Shown: positions 1 to 7,706 of the stretch, piece after piece
Layout: every line of letters starts with the position of its first letter
Numbering within the stretch: the stretch's first letter is position 1
Assembly (NCBI GenBank): GCA_041906185.1
Contig: JAYRJQ010000016.1
Span: forward strand, 83,503-147,502
DNA from: Roseateles_B sp041906185
GTDB taxonomy: Bacteria > Pseudomonadota > Gammaproteobacteria > Burkholderiales > Burkholderiaceae_C
DNA length: 64,000 nt
Reading direction: 5' to 3'
Position numbers and translations under genes: made by a program
Notes under the pieces: generated by a model
What the model saw: the letters and a program-made list of their open reading frames with translations, nothing else
What the model was told of the DNA's origin: nothing
Databases searched by the model: none

Positions 1-137
1 GGCGTGCTGCCGCCGCCGCTCCCGCCGCAGGCGCCCAGCAGCAGGCACAGCGCGGCGGCGGGCATCAGGCGCCGAAGCGGGCTGGCGCGTCGAATGGCAT
101 GCGGCCGGGCGGGCCGCGGAGTCCCCAGATCGGTCAT
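1..137 (-). CDS. Lipoprotein, N-terminal fragment (cut by window edge)
   Basis: Only the first 45 codons are inside the window; the gene continues leftward. Reading from the ATG at 137 there is a basic N-terminal region with several Arg, a hydrophobic stretch rich in Ala, Cys and Leu, and a lipobox LLGAC followed by a Gly/Ser run (GGSGGGST), so the product should be exported, lipidated and tethered by a flexible linker. It is transcribed divergently from the cyclodextrin glucanotransferase gene and shares its upstream region, including two matching palindromes. A role in starch or dextrin use is possible from context only. The functional domain lies outside the window, so no function is assigned. 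Confidence 0.7.
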   Translation of the reverse strand, partial: MTDLGTPRPARPHAIRRASPLRRLMPAAALCLLLGACGGSGGGST

Positions 138-242
138 GGCGTGTGCTCCCCTCGTTGTGGCGCCATTGTGTGATGCCGACGCCCGCGCGCGCGAGGCGGC
201 GATGCGACGCCGTGCGCCCAGCGTTCCGCGCTCGGCTGGGCT

Positions 243-257
243 TGTATCAAAAATACA
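243..257. promoter_or_regulatory. Operator-like palindrome, site 1
   Basis: Perfect 5-5-5 palindrome TGTAT CAAAA ATACA, in the 354-bp region between the divergent lipoprotein and cyclodextrin glucanotransferase genes. It has the same architecture (TGTA-N7-TAC) as the second site at 376-390, which suggests one dimeric repressor or activator binding both. The regulator is not identifiable here. Confidence 0.45.
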
Positions 258-375
258 TTCTCCCGAGGCTTGCTTTGCGAAGTGATATTCGTGGCGTCTG
301 TGCCTTGTTGGTGCGCATCTCATTGGCGTGATGGCAAAGCGCACTGGTGATCATCCCGATATTGAATCCTGAAAA

Positions 376-390
376 TGTAGCAATACTACT
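376..390. promoter_or_regulatory. Operator-like palindrome, site 2, with candidate promoter
   Basis: TGTAG CAATA CTACT matches site 1 in layout. The symmetry extends outward into A-rich and T-rich flanks (372-394). It overlaps a weak promoter candidate for the downstream enzyme gene: TTGAAT at 362-367 and TACTAC at 384-389, 16 bp apart. A protein bound here would cover the -10 region, as expected for a repressor. The promoter call is tentative. Confidence 0.4.
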
Positions 391-491
391 TTTGCCACCT
401 GGGGCTTTGTTTGACTCGCAGGGGCATGGGGGGATCACCCATCACCCACCCACGACAGGCCGGCACAGGCCTGATACCGGAGACAAGAGAC

Positions 492-2636
492 ATGCCTAAC
501 TTCAGCGCCGGCCGCCTTGCGCGGCCCGGGCTCGCCCTGAGCCTGCTCGCCGCGGCCACCTCCCTGGCCCTGGCGAGCCCGGACACCCATGTGTCCAACA
601 AGCAGAGCTTCGCGACCGACGTCGTCTACCAGATCGTCACCGACCGCTTCAAGGACGGCGACGCCAGCAACAACCCGACGGGCGCGGCCTTCAGCGCCGG
701 TTGTACGCAGCTCAAGCTGTACTGCGGCGGGGACTGGAAGGGCATCACCCAGAAGATCAACGACGGCTACCTCACCGGCATGGGCGTGACCGCCCTGTGG
801 ATCTCGCAGCCGGTCGAGAACATCACCGCGGTGATCAACTACAGCGGCACCAACAGCACCGCGTACCACGGCTACTGGGCGCGGGACTTCAAGAAGCCCA
901 ACCCCGCCTTCGGCTCGATCGCGGACTTCCAGGCGCTGATCACGGCGGCGCATAACGCCGGCATCAAGGTCATCATCGACTTCGCGCCCAACCACAGCTC
1001 GCCCGCCGACCCGGCCAACAGCGCCTTCGCCGAGAACGGCCGCCTCTACAACAACGGCACGCTGATGGCGAGCTACAGCAGCGACCCGTCCGGCCTGTTC
1101 CACCACAACGGCGGCACCACCTTCGCGACGCTGGAGGACGGCATCTACCGCAACCTCTTCGATCTCGCCGACCTGAACCACAACAACGCCACGGTGGACG
1201 GCTACTTCAAGTCCGCCATCCAGGGCTGGCTGGACCTGGGCATCGACGGCCTGCGCGTCGACGCCGTCAAGCACATGCCCTTCGGCTGGCAGAAGAACTG
1301 GATGGCGCACATCCACGGCTACAAACCGGTCTTCACCTTCGGCGAGTGGTTCCTCGGCGTCAACGAGGTGGACGGCAACAACCACGCCTTCGCCAACACC
1401 AGCGGCATGAGCCTGCTCGACTTCCAGTACGCCCAGCGCGTGCGCCAGGTGCTGCGCGACGGCAGCAAGACGATGCAGGACCTGCACCAGACCCTCGTCG
1501 ACACGGCCTCCCAGTACCGCCAGGTGATCGACCAGGTCACCTTCGTGGACAACCACGACATGGACCGCTTCCACCAGGTCGGCGCCCCGCAGCGCAAGCT
1601 CGAGCAGGCCCTGGCCATCACGCTGACCTCGCGCGGCGTGCCGGCCATCTACTACGGCAGCGAGCAGTACATGACCGGCAACGGCGACCCGAACAACCGC
1701 GCCCTGATGAGCGGCTTCGCCACCACGACCCCGGCCTACCAGCTCATCAAGAAGCTCGCCGCGCTGCGCAAGAGCAATGCCGCGCTGGCCTACGGCACGC
1801 AGCAGGAGCGCTGGCTGAGCCCGGACGTCTACCTCTACGAGCGCAAGTTCGGCTCGCAGGTGGTGCTGGTCGCGGTGAACCGCAGCGCGACGACGGCCAC
1901 GACGATCAGCGGCCTCGTCACGGCGCTTCCCGCAGGCAGCTACACCGACGTGCTCGGCGGCCTGCTGGGCGGTGGCGGCCTCAGTGTCGGCAGCAGCGGC
2001 GCGGTGCCCAACTTCGTGCTGGGCGCCGGCGCCGTCGCGGTGTGGCAGGCCGCGCCGGCCATCACCTCACCCACGCTCGGCCATGTGGGTCCGATGATGG
2101 GCAAGCCGGGCAATGTGCTGACGATCGACGGCCGCGGTTTCGGCGCGACCAAGGGCTCGGTCTTCTTCGGCGCCACGGCCGTCACCGGCGCGAGCATCCT
2201 GAGCTGGGAAGACAGCCAGATCAAGGTCACCGTGCCCGCCCTCGCGGCCGGCAGCTACGCCGTCAAGGTGCGCAACGCCAGCGCGGTGGACAGCAATGCC
2301 TACGCCGGCTACCAGCTGCTCAGCGGCCCGCAGGTCACGGTGCGCTTCATCGTCACCAACGCCACGACGGCGCTGGGCGAGAACGTCTACCTGACCGGCG
2401 ACAAGGCGGAGCTGAGCGGCTGGAGCACCAGCACGCCCGTGGGCCCGGCCTTCAACCAGGTCATCACGAGCTACCCGAACTGGTACTACGACGTCAGCGT
2501 GCCGGCCAGCACCACGCTGCAGTTCAAGTTCATCAAGAAGAACGGCACGGCGGTCACCTGGGAAGGCGGCGCCAACCACAGCTTCACCACCCCGGCGAGC
2601 GGCACGGCGACGGTGACGGTGCCCTGGCAGCCGTGA
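492..2636 (+). CDS. Cyclodextrin glucanotransferase (CGTase), secreted, GH13
   Basis: Predicted to convert starch into cyclodextrins by intramolecular transglycosylation outside the cell. The 714-residue product starts at the ATG after a GGAGA site; in-frame codons upstream look non-coding. A signal peptide ends near Ala28 and the mature start SPDTHVSN resembles that of Bacillus CGTases. The A/B barrel carries the GH13 triad: Asp257 (RVDAVKH), Glu285 (GEWF) and Asp353 (VDNHD). Aromatic residues that mark cyclising enzymes are present: Phe in LFHHN, Tyr in DGIYRN, Phe in GEWF and Phe in NHAFAN. A C domain, an IPT/TIG-type D domain (GHVGPMMGKPG) and a C-terminal CBM20-type starch-binding domain (ending TVPWQP) follow, so the full ABCDE layout is present. 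Maltogenic amylase is the alternative, but the aromatic set favours CGTase. Confidence 0.92.
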   Translation: MPNFSAGRLARPGLALSLLAAATSLALASPDTHVSNKQSFATDVVYQIVTDRFKDGDASNNPTGAAFSAGCTQLKLYCGGDWKGITQKINDGYLTGMGVTALWISQPVENITAVINYSGTNSTAYHGYWARDFKKPNPAFGSIADFQALITAAHNAGIKVIIDFAPNHSSPADPANSAFAENGRLYNNGTLMASYSSDPSGLFHHNGGTTFATLEDGIYRNLFDLADLNHNNATVDGYFKSAIQGWLDLGIDGLRVDAVKHMPFGWQKNWMAHIHGYKPVFTFGEWFLGVNEVDGNNHAFANTSGMSLLDFQYAQRVRQVLRDGSKTMQDLHQTLVDTASQYRQVIDQVTFVDNHDMDRFHQVGAPQRKLEQALAITLTSRGVPAIYYGSEQYMTGNGDPNNRALMSGFATTTPAYQLIKKLAALRKSNAALAYGTQQERWLSPDVYLYERKFGSQVVLVAVNRSATTATTISGLVTALPAGSYTDVLGGLLGGGGLSVGSSGAVPNFVLGAGAVAVWQAAPAITSPTLGHVGPMMGKPGNVLTIDGRGFGATKGSVFFGATAVTGASILSWEDSQIKVTVPALAAGSYAVKVRNASAVDSNAYAGYQLLSGPQVTVRFIVTNATTALGENVYLTGDKAELSGWSTSTPVGPAFNQVITSYPNWYYDVSVPASTTLQFKFIKKNGTAVTWEGGANHSFTTPASGTATVTVPWQP

Positions 2637-2663
2637 GCCGGCACTGACGGCATCTGAGCGTGC

Positions 2664-2678
2664 GGGGCCAGGTCTTGC
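2664..2678 (+). repeat. Near copy of the dispersed 15-bp word
   Basis: GGGGCCAGGTCTTGC, one mismatch to the consensus GGGGTCAGGTCTTGC, in the spacer between two convergent genes just after the CGTase stop codon. Confidence 0.5.
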
Positions 2679-2717
2679 CAGCCGGCAGGGCCCGGGCCCG
2701 GGCCCGGCCGGCTCGCC

Positions 2718-3098
2718 TCAGTGTCCGGCCGGGCGATGGCGCAGCAGTCCGATGATCTGCAGGATCCAGGCCGCGGCGCCGATCCAGGGCAGGGGCATCA
2801 GCAACAGGGCGGCCAGCAGCCCGAGTCCGAAAGCGTGTCCGTCGTGCAGCGAGGGCATGGCCAGCAGGACGAACACGACGAGCACGGGCCCCGCCATCAG
2901 GCCGTGGCCGAACCAGCACAAGGCCTTCACGCCGCCTTGCGGCTGCAGGGCGGCGCGCCAGGGGCTGCGCAGCCAGCACAGGCAGCACAGCGGCAGCAGC
3001 ACGGCAATCCAGCCCAGCTCGACGGCCGTTCGTAGGCGCGCGACCCCGACCAGCAGTCCCGCCATCACCCAGATCCAGGCCAGACACAGATGGGCCAT
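2718..3098 (-). CDS. Small integral membrane protein of unknown function
   Basis: 126 residues from the ATG at 3098. Most of the chain forms about four hydrophobic segments (for example LAWIWVMAGLLVGVA near the N-terminus and GLGLLAALLLMPLPWIGAA near the C-terminus), ending in a short basic tail, RHRPAGH. It starts 8 bp after the stop codon of the B12-binding radical SAM gene and lies on the same strand, so the two are probably co-transcribed and translationally linked. I do not recognise a family. A role with the radical SAM product, for instance at the membrane, is inference from spacing alone. Confidence 0.65.
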   Translation of the reverse strand: MAHLCLAWIWVMAGLLVGVARLRTAVELGWIAVLLPLCCLCWLRSPWRAALQPQGGVKALCWFGHGLMAGPVLVVFVLLAMPSLHDGHAFGLGLLAALLLMPLPWIGAAAWILQIIGLLRHRPAGH

Positions 3099-3106
3099 GC
3101 CGCGCC

Positions 3107-5008
3107 TCAGTCCCGCTGCGCCAGCGCCCGCGCGATGTGCCCGCGCTTGACGGTGGGCTTGGGCACGCGGACGTCGAACCAGCGGCGCACGTCCTCGTCC
3201 ACGCCGATGCCGTGCATGAAGTTGTAGAGGCCCTTCTTGAGCGCGCGGCCCATGGCGTCGTGGTCGGTGCCCGTGGGGTCGACGAAGCCGACGTCGTTCT
3301 TGGCGAAGCGCCCCTCCGGCAGCGGCAGCAGCTGCACGCCGAACTGCTCGGGGTTCAGGCCCACGGGCGAGTGCACCGTGCAGGCGAAGCGGTGGAAGAA
3401 GCCGCTGTGGATGCAGCCGTTCTCGAAGAGCTGGCGGACGTACTCGAGCGCGTCCACGGTGTCCTGCACCGTCTGCGTGGGGAAGCCGTACATCAGGTAG
3501 GCGTGGACCAGCACGCCGGCATCGGCGAAAGCCTTGGTGACGCGCGCCACCTGCTCGACGCTCACGCCCTTGTTCATCAGCTTCAGCAGGCGGTCCGAGG
3601 CCACCTCGAGGCCGCCGGAGATGGCGATGCAGCCGCTGTCCGCGAGCTGCTGGCACAGCTCGGGCGTGAAGGTCTTCTCGAAGCGGACGTTGCCCCACCA
3701 GCTGATGGCGGTGCCGCGCGCCTGCAGCTCGGCGGCCAGCGCCTTGAGCGACTTCGGCGGCGCCGCCTCGTCGACGAAATGGAAGCCCGTCTGGCCCGTC
3801 TCCTTGACGATGGCCTCGATGCGGTCGACCAGCGTCGCCGCCGTCGCGCCCTCGTAGCGGGAGATGTAGTCCAGCGAGACATCGCAGAAGCTGCACTTCT
3901 TCCAGTAGCAGCCGTGGGCCACGGTGAGCTTGTTCCAGCGCCCGTCGCTCCACAGCCGGTTCATGGGGTTGAGCATGTCCAGCAGCGAGAGGTAGCGGTC
4001 GATGGGCAGGCCGTCCCAGGTCGGGGTGCCGACGTCCTCGAAGGGGATGTCGGGTTCCGCGAGGTGGCGCCAGCGCACCTCGCCGTCCTCCCGCACGAAG
4101 GTCCGCACCAGGCGCTGCGCCGAGCGCTGGCCGGCCAGGTGCTCCAGCAGCGCCAGCAGGGGGCGCTCGCCGCCGTCCATCGTGACGAAGTCGATGTAGT
4201 CGAAGAGCCGCGGCTCGGAGAGCTCGCGCAGCTCGGTGTTGACGAAGCCGCCGCCCAGCACGAGCGTCACGCCGGGCCGGTGGTCCTTGATGGCCTGCCC
4301 CATGCGCAGCGCGGCATAGACGGCGCCGGGGAAGGGCACCGAGAGCAGCACGACGTCCGGCTTCACCTCGTCCATCGCGGCGAGGGTCAGGTCTTGCAGC
4401 GTGCGGTCGATGAGGTTGGGCGCGGCGGCCAGGGCCTCGGCCAGCGGGTCGAAGTGGGGCTGCGCCGTGGCCAGGCTCTCGGCGTAGCGGACGAATTCGA
4501 ATCGCGGATCGACGGCATCGCGCAGCACGTCCGCGAGGTCGTTGAGGTACAGCGTGGCCAGGTGGCGGGCGCGGTCCTGCAGGCCCAGCGCCCCGAAGGC
4601 CCAGGCCAGCGGGTCCTCGCCCTCGTCGGCCAGGTAGTGGTCGATGGCGGCGAAGCGTGCGCCCTCGGGCAGGAACTGCCGGGTGTTGATGCGGTGGGCT
4701 AGCGTGGGATCGCGGCCCTGCAGGAAGCCGATGACGCGCTCGATCGTGGCCTCGTAGGCCGGGAACTGTTCGGCGAAGCTGCGCGTCTGTGCCGTCTGCT
4801 GCTTGCGATCGAGGGCGTCCACCGCCGCGCGCATGCCCTGCAGGCCCTCGCGCGAGAACAGCGCCAGCACGAGCGCCAGCGCCAGGTCGCGCTGCTCGCA
4901 ATGCAGGCCACGCGAGCGCAGGAAGCCGGTCAGGTAGGCGGTCGAGGGGTAGGGCGTGTTCAGCTGCGTCATCGGGGGGATGAGCGCAAGCACGCGCAGG
5001 TCGGTCAC
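3107..5008 (-). CDS. B12-binding domain radical SAM protein
   Basis: About 633 residues, taken from a GTG at 5008 because the first beta strand (LRVLALIPP) of the B12-binding fold starts immediately after it; no clear ribosome binding site is visible and the start is uncertain. That strand is separated from the rest of the B12 domain (DVVLLSVPFPG, LVLGGGFVNTE) by a helical insert of roughly 150 residues. The radical SAM cluster site is HGCYWKKCSFCD, with Cys at about 367, 372 and 375. This is CX4CX2C rather than the usual CX3CX2C. A GGLE-type motif (AISGGLEVAS) and MYGFPTQT follow as in the Elp3/MiaB-like fold. Family members carry out methylations, rearrangements and ring chemistry; the substrate cannot be read from this sequence. 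Confidence 0.85.
   Translation of the reverse strand: MTDLRVLALIPPMTQLNTPYPSTAYLTGFLRSRGLHCEQRDLALALVLALFSREGLQGMRAAVDALDRKQQTAQTRSFAEQFPAYEATIERVIGFLQGRDPTLAHRINTRQFLPEGARFAAIDHYLADEGEDPLAWAFGALGLQDRARHLATLYLNDLADVLRDAVDPRFEFVRYAESLATAQPHFDPLAEALAAAPNLIDRTLQDLTLAAMDEVKPDVVLLSVPFPGAVYAALRMGQAIKDHRPGVTLVLGGGFVNTELRELSEPRLFDYIDFVTMDGGERPLLALLEHLAGQRSAQRLVRTFVREDGEVRWRHLAEPDIPFEDVGTPTWDGLPIDRYLSLLDMLNPMNRLWSDGRWNKLTVAHGCYWKKCSFCDVSLDYISRYEGATAATLVDRIEAIVKETGQTGFHFVDEAAPPKSLKALAAELQARGTAISWWGNVRFEKTFTPELCQQLADSGCIAISGGLEVASDRLLKLMNKGVSVEQVARVTKAFADAGVLVHAYLMYGFPTQTVQDTVDALEYVRQLFENGCIHSGFFHRFACTVHSPVGLNPEQFGVQLLPLPEGRFAKNDVGFVDPTGTDHDAMGRALKKGLYNFMHGIGVDEDVRRWFDVRVPKPTVKRGHIARALAQRD
4384..4397 (+). 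repeat. Near copy of the dispersed word, inside the radical SAM gene
   Basis: GGGTCAGGTCTTGC, matching the last 14 bp of the 15-bp word. Here it lies antisense to the gene and encodes part of LQDLTL. Confidence 0.45.
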
Positions 5009-5135
5009 GGCGGGCACGGTGGCGGGGCAGGCGGAAGTAGGAGGGCGGTGGGGGGTGGGGCGGAGGGCCGGGCTGCGTGAACTGTACGCGCCCCCGGCGC
5101 CGCTGGCATGCCAACAACTTGGCACGCCAAAGAGA

Positions 5136-5170
5136 AAGCCCGCGTGGCACGGCGTGCGCCACAGCGGGCT
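5136..5170 (-). terminator. Rho-independent terminator of the HU gene
   Basis: On the minus strand, arms GCCCGC and GCGGGC enclose a second pairing GTGGC with GCCAC, and are followed by TTTCTCTTT. It lies about 40 bp after the HU stop codon. Confidence 0.7.
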
Positions 5171-5207
5171 CGAGCATCACGGGGCAGGCGCGAGGCCTGC
5201 GCGGTGA

Positions 5208-5564
5208 TTACTTCTTCTTCTTGGCGACGGGCTTGGCAGCCTTGGCAGCCGGCTTGGCGTCAGCCTTGGCGGCCTTGCGGGCGGCAGCCTTCGGGTCCAC
5301 GGCGGCCTTGAAGCCGGCGCCCGGGGTGAACTTCGGCAGCTTGGCTGCGGCGATCTTGATCTTCTCGCCGGTGCTGGGGTTCACGCCGGTGCGGGCAGCG
5401 CGAGCGTGCTGCTTGAAGGAGCCGAAGCCGGGGATGGACACGGAGCCACCCTTCTTCACCGTGGTGACCACGGCGTCCAGCAGGGTTTCGACGATGCGGC
5501 CGGCTTCGGCCTTGGTCAGCTCGTGCTTGGAAGCCAGGTGTTCGATCAGTTCGGTCTTGTTCAT
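5208..5564 (-). CDS. hup: DNA-binding protein HU with basic C-terminal tail
   Basis: 118 residues starting MNKTELIEHLA. Residues 1 to about 90 form the HU/IHF fold, with the DNA-clamp signature (GFGSFKQHARAARTGVNPST) and a following helix. A tail of roughly 30 residues rich in Lys, Ala and Pro (repeats of the AAK and PAAK type, ending KKKK) extends it beyond the usual 90. Such histone-H1-like tails are known on HU proteins of betaproteobacteria. The product compacts the nucleoid and bends DNA. The gene is alone on its transcript, with a hairpin-rich leader upstream (for example GAGCC and GGCTC arms near 5583-5600) and its own terminator. Confidence 0.95.
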   Translation of the reverse strand: MNKTELIEHLASKHELTKAEAGRIVETLLDAVVTTVKKGGSVSIPGFGSFKQHARAARTGVNPSTGEKIKIAAAKLPKFTPGAGFKAAVDPKAAARKAAKADAKPAAKAAKPVAKKKK

Positions 5565-5839
5565 TCGTGTGACTGTTTGGTTGAGCCCGAACAGGCTCGG
5601 GCGGCGCGGATTGTGCCCCATAAACAGGGGCCTGCCAGCCGGCCTGTGCGCAAAAGTCCCAAGGGCAGGGGGCTGCGGGGCCTCGACCGCGGGAAAGTCC
5701 CATGCCCACGGGGCCTGCGGCCTGGGGCAATGAATTTTGCGATGCAACCGCCCCATGCGCCACGACAACTCGCTCCACCTGGAGGTGCAGATGCCAGGCT
5801 ATATCGAGCAACCTTTGCCCTGACGCCGGCCGGTTTTCT

Positions 5840-6406
5840 CTATGCCTGCAGCAGCTTGTGCACGAGCTCGGGCGTCGTCGCCGCCTCGTACTTCTTCATC
5901 AGCCGCGCCCGGTAGACGTCCACGGTGCGCGGGCTGATCTCCAGGCGTTTGCCGATCAGCTTGCTGGTGAGCCCCTCGATCAGCAGCGCGGCGATCTCGC
6001 GCTCGCGCGGGGTCAGGTCACCGGTGATGCGGCGCCGCGCGGAGAGGTCCTCGAAGCTCCAGATGCCCTGGGCATGCGGCTCCTCGGGCCGCAGCGCCCG
6101 GCCGGCCACGTGGCACCAGAACAGCTCGCCCATGCCGCCACCCACGCCCGCTCCGCCCACGCGCTTCATCACGCGGTCATCGGCGTAGTAGCCGCGCGCG
6201 TCCAGGCTGGCGGCGATGCGCTCGCCCATGCGCTCGAACTCGTCCGGGCTCGGGTAGAGCAGGGCGAAGCTCTGGCCGATGAGCTGCTCGCGCGTCGCCC
6301 CGAAGATGGCGAGGGCCTGCTCGTTGCAGTCCACGATGAGGCGGCGCTCCGAGAGCATCAGCCCCACGGGCGCCTGGTGGAAGGCGGTGCGGTAGTCGAG
6401 GCCCAT
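5840..6406 (-). CDS. PAS domain - LuxR-type transcriptional regulator
   Basis: 188 residues. An N-terminal PAS domain (about residues 5-125, with VDCNEQALAIFGATREQLIG and LFWCHVAGRAL) is followed by a LuxR/GerE helix-turn-helix (LTPREREIAALLIEGLTSKLIG, then SPRTVDVYRARLMKKY). The binding signal is not evident, and no phosphoreceiver domain is present, so this is not a classical response regulator. It begins 10 bp after the stop codon of the thioesterase gene and is probably its operon partner. The divergent CoA-transferase operon is a plausible target, which is an inference. Confidence 0.85.
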   Translation of the reverse strand: MGLDYRTAFHQAPVGLMLSERRLIVDCNEQALAIFGATREQLIGQSFALLYPSPDEFERMGERIAASLDARGYYADDRVMKRVGGAGVGGGMGELFWCHVAGRALRPEEPHAQGIWSFEDLSARRRITGDLTPREREIAALLIEGLTSKLIGKRLEISPRTVDVYRARLMKKYEAATTPELVHKLLQA

Positions 6407-6416
6407 GCGCGCGGGC

Positions 6417-6818
6417 TCAGAGCAGGGCGTAGGTCGTCGTGGCCTGCACGGCCAGGCGGCCCTGCTCGTCGAGGAGGTCGATGCTGCCGAAGGCCAGGCT
6501 CTTGCCGCTGCGCAGCACCGTGGCCTTCACGGTGGCGTGCGAGCCGCTCAGCGGACGCAGGAAGCTGGTCTGCAGCTGCACGGTCGTCATGGGCTTGAAG
6601 GCGCCGAGCTGGCTCATCATGGCCAGCACCATGGCGGTGTCGGCGGCGGCCATGGCCGTCTGGCCGCACATCACGCCGCCCACGTGCACGAACTCCGGGC
6701 GGATCGGCAGGCGCAGCTGCACGGTTCCGGCCTCGGCCTGCTCGACCACGAGGCCCATCGCCGCGATCCAGGACGCGAAGATCTCGGGAATGGCGGCTTG
6801 CAGGGCGTCGGCGTTCAT
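6417..6818 (-). CDS. PaaI-like hotdog-fold thioesterase
   Basis: 133 residues from the ATG at 6818, chosen because CACGGAGACG precedes it at good spacing; the open frame further upstream has no such site. The fold is the hotdog thioesterase type (EFVHVGGVMCGQTAMAAADTAMVLAM for the central helix, then TVQLQTSFLRPL). The family hydrolyses acyl-CoA thioesters in the cytoplasm. It is followed within 10 bp by the PAS-LuxR gene and is divergent from the scoAB operon, so a link with ketone-body or acyl-CoA catabolism is likely. The substrate chain is not predictable. Confidence 0.85.
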   Translation of the reverse strand: MNADALQAAIPEIFASWIAAMGLVVEQAEAGTVQLRLPIRPEFVHVGGVMCGQTAMAAADTAMVLAMMSQLGAFKPMTTVQLQTSFLRPLSGSHATVKATVLRSGKSLAFGSIDLLDEQGRLAVQATTTYALL

Positions 6819-6909
6819 GGCGTCTCCGTGGGAAAGAAGAGGAAAGGACGGAAGGGAAGGGGCCGGGCGGCAGGATGACAGGGCCCGGACGGACCTGACG
6901 ATAGTCAAT

Positions 6910-6940
6910 TTTACGTAACGACTACGTAAAGGCTTACGTA
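6910..6940. promoter_or_regulatory. Overlapping inverted-repeat array, probable operator of both operons
   Basis: Three TACGTA-containing half sites overlap. TTTACGTA (6910-6917) and TACGTAAA (6923-6930) form a perfect inverted repeat with a 5-bp spacer. TACGTAA (6923-6929) and TTACGTA (6934-6940) form a second one with a 4-bp spacer. The array sits between the thioesterase start (6818) and scoA (6998), where a TetR-type dimer controlling either direction would bind. TACGTA-like palindromes are typical of TetR regulators of fatty-acid or branched-chain acid breakdown, but the exact regulator is not encoded in the window. Confidence 0.6.
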
Positions 6941-6997
6941 GTACGCTTCGGCGCTGTTGCCGCGGGCTGCGGCGCGCCTTTCCACCAGGAGATCCCG

Positions 6998-7696
6998 ATG
7001 AACAAGCTTTACCCCAGTGCCGCCGCGGCCCTGGACGGCATCGTCAAGGACGGCCAGCTGATGGCCGTGGGCGGTTTCGGTCTGTGCGGCATTCCCGAAG
7101 CCCTGATCGCCGCGCTGCGTGACAGCGGCGTCAAGAACCTCACCGTCATCTCCAACAACGCCGGCGTGGACGGCTTCGGCCTCGGCCAGCTGCTGGAGAC
7201 GCGCCAGATCAAGAAGATGATCTCGAGCTACGTGGGCGAGAACAAGGAGTTCGAGCGCCAGTACCTGGCGGGCGAGCTGGAGCTGGAGTTCACGCCCCAG
7301 GGCACGCTGGCCGAGAAGCTGCGCGCCGGCGGCGCGGGCATCCCGGCCTTCTTCACGCGCACCGGCGTCGGCACGCTGGTGGCCGAAGGCAAGGAGCTGC
7401 GCGAGTTCGACGGCCAGACCTACGTGATGGAGCGGGCCCTGACGCCCGAGGTGTCGCTGGTCAAGGCGCATATCGCCGACAAGAGCGGCAACCTCGTGTT
7501 CCGCCGCACGGCCCGCAACTTCAACCCGGCCGTCGCGATGGCCGGCAAGCTGACGGTGGTCGAGGTGGAGCAGGTCGTGGAAATCGGCGAGCTCGATCCG
7601 GACGCCATCCATCTGCCCGGGATCTATGTGCACCGCATCGTGCACAACCCGACGCCCGAGAAGCGCATCGAGAAGCGCACGACCCGCACTGCCTGA
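6998..7696 (+). CDS. scoA: 3-oxoacid CoA-transferase, subunit A
   Basis: 232 residues, starting at an ATG preceded by AGGAG. It belongs to CoA-transferase family I, alpha subunit, with the N-terminal GGFGLCGIPEALI glycine-rich loop and SNNAGVDGFGLGQLL. With subunit B it moves CoA from succinyl-CoA to acetoacetate or a related 3-ketoacid in the cytoplasm, which activates ketone bodies for cleavage to acetyl-CoA. Subunit B begins 10 bp after the stop, so the two are one operon. An array of TACGTA repeats lies upstream. AtoD-type acetate CoA-transferase is the alternative, but length and motifs fit the succinyl-CoA type better. Confidence 0.93.
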   Translation: MNKLYPSAAAALDGIVKDGQLMAVGGFGLCGIPEALIAALRDSGVKNLTVISNNAGVDGFGLGQLLETRQIKKMISSYVGENKEFERQYLAGELELEFTPQGTLAEKLRAGGAGIPAFFTRTGVGTLVAEGKELREFDGQTYVMERALTPEVSLVKAHIADKSGNLVFRRTARNFNPAVAMAGKLTVVEVEQVVEIGELDPDAIHLPGIYVHRIVHNPTPEKRIEKRTTRTA

Positions 7697-7706
7697 GGAG
7701 ACGACC

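Noticed and set aside
435..1574. Long minus-strand open frame across the CGTase gene
   Set aside because: It is a GC-rich antisense shadow: composition is biased to Val, Ala, Arg and Gly, and the plus-strand frame has full catalytic motifs.
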